33,274 nucleotides of DNA from Bacteroidales bacterium (lineage in GTDB: Bacteria > Bacteroidota > Bacteroidia > Bacteroidales > Bacteroidaceae), in assembly GCA_022784065.1 (NCBI GenBank), contig JALFUO010000004.1:1-33274 (forward strand), read 5' to 3'. Position numbers and translations under genes: made by a program. The notes beneath the pieces are model-generated. The model was not told where the DNA came from. It did not search any database and saw nothing but the letters and a program-made list of their open reading frames with translations. Each line of letters begins with the position of its first letter. Position 1 is the first letter of the stretch. Positions 1 to 6,457 of the stretch are shown here, one piece after another.

Positions 1-1
1 C

Positions 2-199
2 AGGCAGGCCAAGGCTGATATGTCAATAAAAACAGCACAACTTCCTGCATTGTGTCTATTGAATCAGTATGGCATAAAAAAACTGTCTACCGTTTCAGAT
101 AATAAGAGCAAAAAGTGTCTAGTAAAATCAGGAAAAGACACCCATTTGCCCTTTGATGTTTTTCCCGCTCCTATAAGACATTTTTTCCTTCCTCCCTGA
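2..199 (+). other. Open frame entering from the left edge; possible IS transposase 3' end
   Basis: This frame is open for 65 codons from the left edge to a TGA at 197-199. I do not recognise the product with certainty. It overlaps the three IS-end-like motifs at 52-131, so if it is coding it may be the C-terminal tail of an IS3-type transposase whose own end lies at or left of these motifs. The part beyond about codon 35 runs through the terminal repeats and is probably not real protein. The next recognisable gene starts at 565. Confidence 0.2.
52..131 (+). mobile_element. Putative right end of an IS3-like element with three tandem end motifs
   Basis: Three motifs of the form GTGTCTAnnnnWWTCAG lie in tandem at 52-67 (GTGTCTATTGAATCAG), 83-98 (CTGTCTACCGTTTCAG) and 115-131 (GTGTCTAGTAAAATCAG), 31-32 bp apart. 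The reverse complement of the last matches 13 of 17 bases of CTGATATAGGTAGACAC at 33144-33160, just upstream of a transposase-like start. The TGA...TCA polarity fits IS3-family termini. The body of the element would lie outside the window, so the assignment is an inference from end symmetry. Confidence 0.45.
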
Positions 200-229
200 T
201 ATTTTTCACTGTCATATAAGAAAAAGTTT

Positions 230-313
230 ATTACAAAGTTTGTAACAAGCGTTACAAAGTTTCTAATACATGTTACAAAGTTTGTAATACGTGTTACAAA
301 GTTTGTAACAAAA
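230..313. repeat. Tandem array of four 21-bp palindromic units (array 1)
   Basis: Four head-to-tail 21-bp units start at 230, 251, 272 and 293. Each is centred on a 15-nt palindrome around one base, best form TTACAAA-G-TTTGTAA. The 6-nt spacers (such as ACATGT or ACGTGT in context) are themselves nearly palindromic, giving symmetry centres about every 10.5 bp. The array is flanked by an imperfect inverted repeat (tataagaaaaagttt on the left, aaaactttcttata on the right). It lies about 225 bp upstream of the -7 box of the ATPase gene. Its function is unknown: it could be an operator cluster, a nucleoid-protein site or a mobile repeat. Confidence 0.8.
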
Positions 314-440
314 ACTTTCTTATAGGCAAGGAAAAAATATGAGGCAGCAAGGAAAAATTATCTTGCTGCAAATAAAAAATTGCTCCGAGCAAATGGCGCG
401 GGGAACGGCAGATAATCTTTCTTGAACTGCCTGAAATCCA

Positions 441-509
441 CAAATCACCGAATAAATCCGCCTCAAATAACCGAATAAATTTGCCACAAATCACCGAAAA
501 AATCGCGAA
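441..509. repeat. Three tandem 23-bp repeats
   Basis: Three units start at 441, 464 and 487, each beginning CAAATcACCGAAtAAAT with small differences. They sit just upstream of the promoter of the ATPase gene. The minus-strand frame through them gives a repetitive 73-residue reading that resembles no known protein, so it is treated as repeat-derived. Confidence 0.7.
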
Positions 510-537
510 AGGCACGTAGTAATCAAAATAAAAGTCG

Positions 538-545
538 TACTTTTG
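538..545 (+). promoter_or_regulatory. Bacteroidetes -7 box for the ATPase gene
   Basis: TACTTTTG matches the TAnnTTTG -7 consensus of Bacteroidetes sigma-ABfr exactly and lies 20 bp before the ATG at 565. No clear TTTG -33 box is present at the usual 19-bp spacing. The leader would be only about 12-15 nt. Confidence 0.55.
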
Positions 546-564
546 TCCTCAAAATAAAAGCATT

Positions 565-1839
565 ATGGCAAAGTACAAGCAAAGGATTGCAGATAGGCTA
601 CTGCAACGCAAAGTATCGGGAAAAGGTGCCGTCTTGATTGAAGGACCAAAATGGTGCGGCAAGACAACAACGGCCAAGCAGTTGGCCAAAAGCATTTTGG
701 ACTTAGGCGATTCCACCGTCCTCAAGCAAAGCACGGGTCTTATAGAGATCAGCCCCCATACTCTCTTGGAAGGATCAACGCCGCGCTTGATTGACGAATG
801 GCAGGCATTGCCTCCCATCTGGGATTCGATACGTAGCGAAGTGGATAGGCGGGGCGAGCCGTCGCAGTTTATTCTCACGGGTTCATCGGTACTGCCAGAG
901 GCTGACGAAACGATACACAGCGGCACGGGCAGGTTTGCAACCATCAAGATGCGCCCTATGAGTTTGTACGAAAGCGGCGAATCGAACGGCTCGGTCAGCG
1001 TTAAAGACCTGTTTGAGGGGAAAGCATTTTCCGTCAGGCAGTGCGGCCTCACCGCTGCCGACATTGCGTATCTCACCTGTCGGGGAGGCTGGCCGTGGGC
1101 AACCTTGATTTCAAAAGAATATGCCCTTGACCAGGCTTTCGACTATGTGGATTCTGTGATTAAAAAGGATATTCAGCGCGTCAACAAGGTGAAGCACAGT
1201 GCCGAACGGGCGAAGTTGCTTTTGCGTTCGTATGCAAGGAATATCTCCCAGCAAGTATCTTATGCCACAATCCGAAAGGATATGCTCGCAAACGATGCGG
1301 GCACGCTGGACGAGGATACAGTGGCAGATTATATCAAGGCATTGAAAAAACTATTTGTAATAGAAGACCTCGCCGCTTGGAATCCAAACATTCGGAGTAA
1401 GGCGGCGATTAGAACAAGCGACACGCGCCACTTCGTAGATCCGAGCATCGGTACGGCGGCTTTGGGATTGGGGCCGCAAGACTTAATAAACGACCTCAGA
1501 TCTTTTGGATTCTTCTTTGAAGATTTGGCGGTGCGCGATTTACGCGTATATGCGGACGCTATTGACGGCGAATTGTATCACTATCGAGATAGCAACGGAT
1601 TGGAATGTGACGCCGTGCTTCATCGGCGCAACGGCAGTTATGCGCTGCTCGAGGTGAAACTGGGCGGAGAAAAGAACATTGAGGAAGGCGCAAGCAATCT
1701 CATGGCGTTGGCCCGAAATATCGATACGGAGAAAATGCCCGCCCCATCGTTTTTGGCGGTCATCGTAGGCGTGGGACAATATGCCTACCGGCGAAAAGAC
1801 GGCGTGTATGTGATTCCTATCGGATGCCTGAAAGATTAA
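565..1839 (+). CDS. AAA family ATPase with C-terminal DUF4143 domain
   Basis: This 424-residue protein belongs to the AAA_14/DUF4143 group of ATPases, common as solitary genes in Bacteroidales. The Walker A motif GPKWCGKT is at residues 27-34, the Walker B-like LIDEW at 75-79 and a sensor-like LTGSS at 104-108. The C-terminal DUF4143 part (about 210-424) contains LECDAV (346-351) followed by LLEVKLG (361-367), a D...ExK arrangement as in PD-(D/E)XK nuclease folds. The length is normal for the family, so the gene looks intact. No partner gene is adjacent: RidA is convergent. Base composition is more AT-rich than the neighbours, it lies between an IS end and the core genes, and its upstream region is full of repeats, so horizontal acquisition is plausible. 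The cellular role of this family is not settled, and a nuclease activity is only inferred. Confidence 0.88.
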   Translation: MAKYKQRIADRLLQRKVSGKGAVLIEGPKWCGKTTTAKQLAKSILDLGDSTVLKQSTGLIEISPHTLLEGSTPRLIDEWQALPPIWDSIRSEVDRRGEPSQFILTGSSVLPEADETIHSGTGRFATIKMRPMSLYESGESNGSVSVKDLFEGKAFSVRQCGLTAADIAYLTCRGGWPWATLISKEYALDQAFDYVDSVIKKDIQRVNKVKHSAERAKLLLRSYARNISQQVSYATIRKDMLANDAGTLDEDTVADYIKALKKLFVIEDLAAWNPNIRSKAAIRTSDTRHFVDPSIGTAALGLGPQDLINDLRSFGFFFEDLAVRDLRVYADAIDGELYHYRDSNGLECDAVLHRRNGSYALLEVKLGGEKNIEEGASNLMALARNIDTEKMPAPSFLAVIVGVGQYAYRRKDGVYVIPIGCLKD

Positions 1840-1874
1840 AGGGCGAAACAGGCAATCTTACTAATACAAAAAAC

Positions 1875-1902
1875 TTAGGGCGTGCCGATTGGCACGCCCT
1901 AA
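1875..1902. terminator. Terminator between convergent ATPase and ridA genes
   Basis: A perfect 12-bp stem (TTAGGGCGTGCC at 1875-1886, its complement at 1891-1902) encloses the loop GATT. Read on the minus strand it is followed by GTTTTTTGTATT, a good T-tract for terminating the ridA transcript. On the plus strand the downstream T-run is weaker. Confidence 0.8.
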
Positions 1903-1934
1903 TTGCTTATTATGAGTATGTTATAATGACTGCT

Positions 1935-2309
1935 TTACGCCTGCGCGATGCACTCAATTTCCACCAACGCGCCTTTGGGCAGGGTTTTTACTGCCACGGC
2001 GGAGCGGGCGGGGAAAGGAGCGGCGAAGAACTCGGCATAAACCTCGTTCATCGCGGCAAAGTCGTTCATGTCGGCAAGGAAGACGGTGGTTTTTACAACG
2101 TTGGCCATAGAAGTGCCGGCTTCTTCGAGAATAGCCTTCATGTTTGTGAGCGACTGACGGGTCAGTTCTTTAATGCCGCCCTCTGCGAAGGCACCCGTGG
2201 CGGGGTCGATGGGCAGTTGGCCCGACACAAACACCAGTTCGCCCACTTTAATGGCTTGGCTGTACGGACCTATTGCGGCAGGTGCGTTTGTTGTGGAAAT
2301 TGCGTTCAT
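1935..2309 (-). CDS. ridA: RidA family enamine/imine deaminase
   Basis: This 124-residue protein is a RidA (YjgF/YER057c/UK114) family member. The family hydrolyses reactive 2-aminoacrylate and related enamine/imine intermediates released by PLP enzymes, protecting the cytosol. The family pattern is clear: GPYSQAI near residue 14, LVFVSGQLP at 25-33, FPARSAVAV with the catalytic Arg at 102, and VEIECIA at the C-terminus. The ATG at 2309 is preferred over the upstream one at 2375, because it gives the normal family length and the 22 extra residues are unlike any RidA N-terminus. It lies 25 nt downstream of the DPP IV-like gene on the same strand and is followed by a strong terminator, so it is probably the last gene of that transcript. 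Confidence 0.93.
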   Translation of the reverse strand: MNAISTTNAPAAIGPYSQAIKVGELVFVSGQLPIDPATGAFAEGGIKELTRQSLTNMKAILEEAGTSMANVVKTTVFLADMNDFAAMNEVYAEFFAAPFPARSAVAVKTLPKGALVEIECIAQA

Positions 2310-2334
2310 GGTTGTATAATGATGTTTTAAGATA

Positions 2335-4521
2335 TTATTTGAGATAATCGTCGAAGTAGCGCGTGATGCGTTCATGGAGATGCACCATATCGCGCCCCAT
2401 CATATTATGTTCCTGACCGGGATAAACGAAATAGTCGGGCTGCGTGCCGGCATCTTCACAGGCGCGGAGGAAAGCAAGGCTGTGCTGCAGCACGCAAGTG
2501 CCGTCGTTAAGACCCACGATGATTTGCAGGCGGCCTTTGAGGTTCTTGGCCTTAGGCAGCAGCGAGGAACTTTCGTAACCGTCGGGGTTTTCCTGCGGCG
2601 TGTCCATGTAGCGCTCGCCATACATCACCTCGTAATATTTCCAGTCGATAACCGGGCCGCCCGCCACGCCGACTTTGAACACGTCGGGGTAGGAACACAT
2701 GAGGTTGGTGGTCATGTAGCCGCCGAACGACCAGCCGTGCACGCCGAGGCGGTCGGCATCGACGTAAGGCAGGGTTTTGAGAAACTCCACGCCCTGCATC
2801 TGGTCTTTCATCTCGATGTCCCCGAGATGGCGGTGCGTGCAGCTCTCGAAGTCGAAGCCGCGATATTGCGAACCACGGTTGTCGATGACAAACAGCACGT
2901 AGCCGCGCTGCGCCATATAGATTTCCCACGGGCGGGCGGCGAAATTCCAACTTTCCTCCACGTTGTTGGCGTGCGGACCGCCGTAAACGTACACCACCGT
3001 GGGGTATTTCTTTGCGGGGTCGAAGCCAACGGGCTTCACCAGGCGGTAGTAGAGGTCGGTCGTGCCGTCGGCAGCCTTGATGCTGCCGCCCGTGATTTCG
3101 GGCACGTTGAAGTCGGCCCACGGCGTGGCGATGCGCTCTTGCACGGCTTGCTTCTTGCCATTGGAGGTATTGACGAAGTCAACCTGGCGATAGGTGTCGG
3201 GCTTGCTCCAACGGTCGCAAAGGAAACGGCCGCCGGCGGAAAGGGAGGCGCGGTGCACGCCCTCGCCATTGTCGAGCAACTGGCGCTTGCCCGATGCTAC
3301 TTGCACGGAATAGAGATTGTGGCGCACGGGCGACTGCTCATTTGCCAGGTAAACGATACTCTTTGTCTGTTCGTTGAAACCGATGAAATCTATCACCTCA
3401 AACGCGCCTTTGGTGAGCTGCGCCAACTGCTTGCCCGTGGTGTCGAAGAGATAAAAATGGTTGTATCCATCGCGCCGCGACTGCATCACGAACTTGCCGG
3501 CGTCCCACGGCAGAAAGACAATCGGGTTCATAGGCTCGACGTAACGCGCATTGGTCTCGGTGTACAAAACGCCTTTGCGCTCGCCCGTGGCAGCATCGTA
3601 GGCTACGAGCTCCGCCTTATCCTGCGTGCGGGGCAGTTCAAACATATAAACAGTGCTTTCATCGGGCGACCAGGCTATATTGGTGAAATAGCGGTCGGTG
3701 GGGTCGCCGGCTTTAAGATAGACCGTCTGCCCAGTTGCAGGGTTGAAGATGCCGACAGTTACCTTATGGCTCGTCATGCCCGCCATGGGGTATTTCTCGG
3801 GCGCGAACTGTGCCACGCGGTGGAAGATGTCGATAAGCGGGAAGTCCGTCACCATGGTTTGATCCATGCGGTAGAACGCCAGCAGATTACCCTTAGGGCT
3901 CCAAAACAGCCCTTCGTTGATGCCGAACTCGTTGCGGTGCACGGTGAGGCCGTACTGCAACTCGCGCGTGCCGTCGGTCGTGACCGTAAGGTCCTTGCCC
4001 TCGCGCGTGCGTATATATATATTGTAGTCCTTCACGTAGGCCAGCGCCGAGGTGACGGGTGCTGTTTTCGTGGCTTGAAGATTTCCTTCGGGGCGGAGCA
4101 TAGAAAAGACGATTTGCTTCTTGGTCCAGTCGTAGTCCACTGTGCCCTTGTCGGCACGGACGCGTACTACGGTGCCGTTTGCTTCGGGAAAGGCTGCGCC
4201 TGTAAGGGTGCGCACCTTGCCGAATGCCGCCGTGTCGAGCGCGGCATTGATGTCGGCGAGAGAGCAGAGCGCAGCATTTTTCTCCACCTTCTTTCCCTTG
4301 TTGTCGAAAAGGAGGTTCAGTTCTTCCACTTTCGTCTCAACGAGGCGGTCGCCCCACCAAGTGGTAAATACAGAGCGGGGTTGGATGTTCCAATAGTTCG
4401 AGCCGCCCCACATCAAGTCATCGAGCGTGAACTGCTTTGTGTCTTGTGCCATAATGGGTAAATGTGCCAGCAGGAAAAGCAAGCCTGCGGCTATGAGTTT
4501 CTTGTTTGCCATGGTTTTCAT
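2335..4521 (-). CDS. Secreted S9B (DPP IV-like) prolyl dipeptidyl peptidase
   Basis: This 728-residue S9 serine peptidase has a signal peptide ([16 protein letters not shown], cleavage near residue 26), a beta-propeller N-terminal DPP IV domain and a C-terminal alpha/beta-hydrolase. The catalytic triad can be placed as Ser598 in GWSFGGYMT, Asp673 in GLNDGT and His705 in GQEHNMMG. Family members remove N-terminal X-Pro or X-Ala dipeptides in the periplasm. The double-Glu motif that holds the substrate amino terminus (YEEEFG in classical DPP IV) reads HRNEFG here, so one Glu (position 197) is Asn and only Glu198 remains. The ATG at 4521 was chosen because it begins the signal peptide; ATG 4512 is possible. 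The gene lies between a 110-bp foldback repeat and ridA. Confidence 0.9.
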   Translation of the reverse strand: MKTMANKKLIAAGLLFLLAHLPIMAQDTKQFTLDDLMWGGSNYWNIQPRSVFTTWWGDRLVETKVEELNLLFDNKGKKVEKNAALCSLADINAALDTAAFGKVRTLTGAAFPEANGTVVRVRADKGTVDYDWTKKQIVFSMLRPEGNLQATKTAPVTSALAYVKDYNIYIRTREGKDLTVTTDGTRELQYGLTVHRNEFGINEGLFWSPKGNLLAFYRMDQTMVTDFPLIDIFHRVAQFAPEKYPMAGMTSHKVTVGIFNPATGQTVYLKAGDPTDRYFTNIAWSPDESTVYMFELPRTQDKAELVAYDAATGERKGVLYTETNARYVEPMNPIVFLPWDAGKFVMQSRRDGYNHFYLFDTTGKQLAQLTKGAFEVIDFIGFNEQTKSIVYLANEQSPVRHNLYSVQVASGKRQLLDNGEGVHRASLSAGGRFLCDRWSKPDTYRQVDFVNTSNGKKQAVQERIATPWADFNVPEITGGSIKAADGTTDLYYRLVKPVGFDPAKKYPTVVYVYGGPHANNVEESWNFAARPWEIYMAQRGYVLFVIDNRGSQYRGFDFESCTHRHLGDIEMKDQMQGVEFLKTLPYVDADRLGVHGWSFGGYMTTNLMCSYPDVFKVGVAGGPVIDWKYYEVMYGERYMDTPQENPDGYESSSLLPKAKNLKGRLQIIVGLNDGTCVLQHSLAFLRACEDAGTQPDYFVYPGQEHNMMGRDMVHLHERITRYFDDYLK

Positions 4522-4540
4522 CGTAAAAGGTTCATTTATT

Positions 4541-4650
4541 AGTAGACGAGTAGACAAGTAAACGAGTATACGAGACAGAGATGTTTTGAAAATATAAATT
4601 TATATGAGTAACTTGTCTTGTTTACTTGTATACTGGTTTACTTGTTTACT
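4541..4650. repeat. 110-bp foldback repeat of degenerate 8-bp units (copy 1)
   Basis: The left arm (4541-4576) is a run of 8-bp units of type GTARACRA, such as gtagacga and gtaaacga. The right arm (4615-4650) is the same kind of run inverted. The two 36-nt arms pair along their length with differences that are mostly G/A, which a folded RNA could tolerate as G-U pairs. The loop contains the palindrome ATATAAATTTATAT (4592-4605). A second element of the same length and design is at 27073-27182. It sits between two codirectional minus-strand genes. Confidence 0.8.
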
Positions 4651-4665
4651 AAAATATTTTGATTT

Positions 4666-6207
4666 TCAATCTCTATCGGGTCTTTTGCCGCCGCGCTTGC
4701 CGCCAAAGTCCCGGCGGTCTGAGGAGCGTCCGCCAAACTTGCCGCCCCTGCCGCGCTCATCGCGGTCGCTGCGGCGCTTGAAGTCGCCACGCTCGTGCTT
4801 GAAGTCGCCGCCCTTCCCGCGCTTGAAGTCTTTTTCGCCCTCAAAGTGGCGCGGATTATCGTTACGGCGTTCGCGAGGCCCGAAAGTATTTTGAAACTCG
4901 CGGTGACGCTTGCGCAGCATCTCGTATTCGGGCGTAAAGTCCTCGTCGGGCACGCGCTCTTCATCGGCGGGGCGGCGATTGAACTCGCCACGGTTCTGCT
5001 TGAAACGGTGCTTCTCGCCCATGCGGCGGCGTTCCTCGGTGGTCTTCACCTCGCCGCCGGCAGCGCGAAACGCGTTGAGCTTGCCGTCGAAGAGCTGATA
5101 TTTGCGGAACTCGCAGTCGAGCGCGCCGTTGTAAAGGGGAATTTTGAAACTCGGCTTCAAACCGATAGCTTCAAAGCATTCCTCCTTATAACTGATAATC
5201 CAAGCCTCGTTGCCGCAGAAGGAATGTTTCAGCGTCTTGCCGATCATCTGATAAAGCCCCGTGAGGTCTTCGGGCTTGAGGCGTTCGCCGTATGGCGGGT
5301 TGGTCACCATGATCGCCTTCTCGGCAGGCTGCTCAAACTTTTGGAAGTCGCGCTGCTCGAGGGTTACGATGTCGCTCACACCCGCTGCCTTCACGTTGGC
5401 ATCGGCTGCCTCAATGGCACGCAGGTTAAGGTCGTAACCGTAAATCTTATGGTCGAAGGCACGCTCTTGCGTGTCGTCGTCGTAAATCTCCTGTAAGAGT
5501 TCGGGGTCGAAATCCTTCCAATTCTCAAAACCGAACTTTTTGCGGAACACGCCGGGGTAGATGTTGCGTGCCATGAGGGCGGCCTCCACCAAAATAGTGC
5601 CTGAACCGCAAAACGGGTCGATGAAATCAGACTTAAAGTCCCAGCCCGACAACTTTATCAAGCCTGCGGCGAGCACCTCGTTAATGGGCGCGTCCACCGA
5701 AGCCGCGCGGTAGCCGCGCAGGTGCAGGCTCTCGCCGGAAGAGTCGAGAGAAAGCGTGCATTGCGTATCGGCAATGTGGATATTAAGACGGATGTCGGGA
5801 TTGGTGATACGGATATTGGGGCGTTCGCCGTGCTTCTCGCGGAAATAGTCCACGATGGCGTCTTTCACTTTATAGGCCACGAACTTAGAGTGGCGGAACT
5901 CCTCGGAATAAACCACAGAGTCGACCGAAAAAGTCGTTTTCAGATCGAGATAGTCGTCCCATTCCACGCCGCGCACGGCGTTGTAGACATCGTCGGCATC
6001 AGTTGCCTTAAAAGTTTTGATGGGTTTCAAAATTCTGACGGCGGTGCGCAGGCAGAAGTTGGCGCGGTACATCATTGCCTTGTCACCAGTGAACGACACC
6101 ATGCGCCGGCCGATTTCGATGTTGTTGGCACCGAGTTCGGTCAGTTCTTGCGCCAAAACCTCTTCAAGGCCTTGAAAGGTTTTGGCAATTAGCTGAAATT
6201 CTTGCAT
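4666..6207 (-). CDS. THUMP-domain RNA (guanine-N2) methyltransferase, RlmL-like, with basic tail
   Basis: This 513-residue protein is a class I SAM-dependent RNA methyltransferase of the RlmL/YcbY N-terminal type, expected to methylate the N2 of a guanine in 23S rRNA. A ferredoxin-like/THUMP region spans about 1-165. The Rossmann core carries FIDPFCGSGT (195-204, SAM motif I) and the catalytic NPPYGERL (303-310). From about residue 385 to the end there is a highly charged low-complexity tail rich in Arg, Gly, Lys and Asp, with repeated GDFKR/RRDFGG-like stretches, resembling RNA-binding RGG tails. The ATG at 6207 gives the normal family N-terminus (MQEFQLIAKTFQGLEEVL); an upstream ATG at 6246 would add 13 unlikely residues. 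The exact target base cannot be read from sequence. Confidence 0.88.
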   Translation of the reverse strand: MQEFQLIAKTFQGLEEVLAQELTELGANNIEIGRRMVSFTGDKAMMYRANFCLRTAVRILKPIKTFKATDADDVYNAVRGVEWDDYLDLKTTFSVDSVVYSEEFRHSKFVAYKVKDAIVDYFREKHGERPNIRITNPDIRLNIHIADTQCTLSLDSSGESLHLRGYRAASVDAPINEVLAAGLIKLSGWDFKSDFIDPFCGSGTILVEAALMARNIYPGVFRKKFGFENWKDFDPELLQEIYDDDTQERAFDHKIYGYDLNLRAIEAADANVKAAGVSDIVTLEQRDFQKFEQPAEKAIMVTNPPYGERLKPEDLTGLYQMIGKTLKHSFCGNEAWIISYKEECFEAIGLKPSFKIPLYNGALDCEFRKYQLFDGKLNAFRAAGGEVKTTEERRRMGEKHRFKQNRGEFNRRPADEERVPDEDFTPEYEMLRKRHREFQNTFGPRERRNDNPRHFEGEKDFKRGKGGDFKHERGDFKRRSDRDERGRGGKFGGRSSDRRDFGGKRGGKRPDRD

Positions 6208-6250
6208 TGAAAAAAGGTAAGGATTATAATCCGTATGAGGAAACAACGCG

Positions 6251-6258
6251 CAAATTTA
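6251..6258 (-). promoter_or_regulatory. Possible -7 box for the rlmL-like gene
   Basis: Read on the minus strand, 6258-6251 is TAAATTTG, matching TAnnTTTG, about 44 bp before the ATG at 6207. No clear -33 TTTG lies at the usual distance. It shares the 250-bp divergent intergenic region with the topA promoter. Confidence 0.4.
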
Positions 6259-6419
6259 CGAAAATATGCGCTTATATGCGCAGACAATTAGTTTTTTAGT
6301 GAAAACGGGGCGCACCTTTGCTCCATTCTGCCTGCGTCTATATATAATATTGTGTGCCCCGAAACTGCGCGGAATGCGTTTTTTTATAAGACGATACATT
6401 ATATAATGTCTTTTTTCCC

Positions 6420-6427
6420 TACTTTTG
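6420..6427 (+). promoter_or_regulatory. Bacteroidetes -7 box for topA
   Basis: TACTTTTG, followed by C, is an exact TAnnTTTG box 31 bp before the topA ATG at 6458. The -33 region is AT-rich without a perfect TTTG. It probably drives topA, aroK and perhaps speA. Confidence 0.6.
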
Positions 6428-6457
6428 CACGCAGAAATTAAAGTATCATATATTACA

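Noticed and set aside
230..313. CRISPR array
   Set aside because: The period is 21 bp with only 6-nt spacers, the repeats are palindromic throughout, and no cas gene is in the window.
2374..4461. A 695-codon open frame on the plus strand opposite the DPP IV-like gene
   Set aside because: It is the antisense shadow of a GC-rich gene with clear motifs. The translated frame is His/Val/Gly-rich without domain patterns.
4604..4894. Small ORF starting in the foldback repeat (and a similar one at 27126)
   Set aside because: The N-terminal LVYWFTCLL/FLVYLFT text is the translation of the octamer repeat itself, and the rest is antisense to rlmL or dut.
6339..6356. 18-bp repeat TATATATAATATTGTGTG also at 21500-21517
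   Set aside because: It is a low-complexity TA-rich match. One copy precedes the GH20 gene and the other is mid-intergenic, so no consistent context supports a function.
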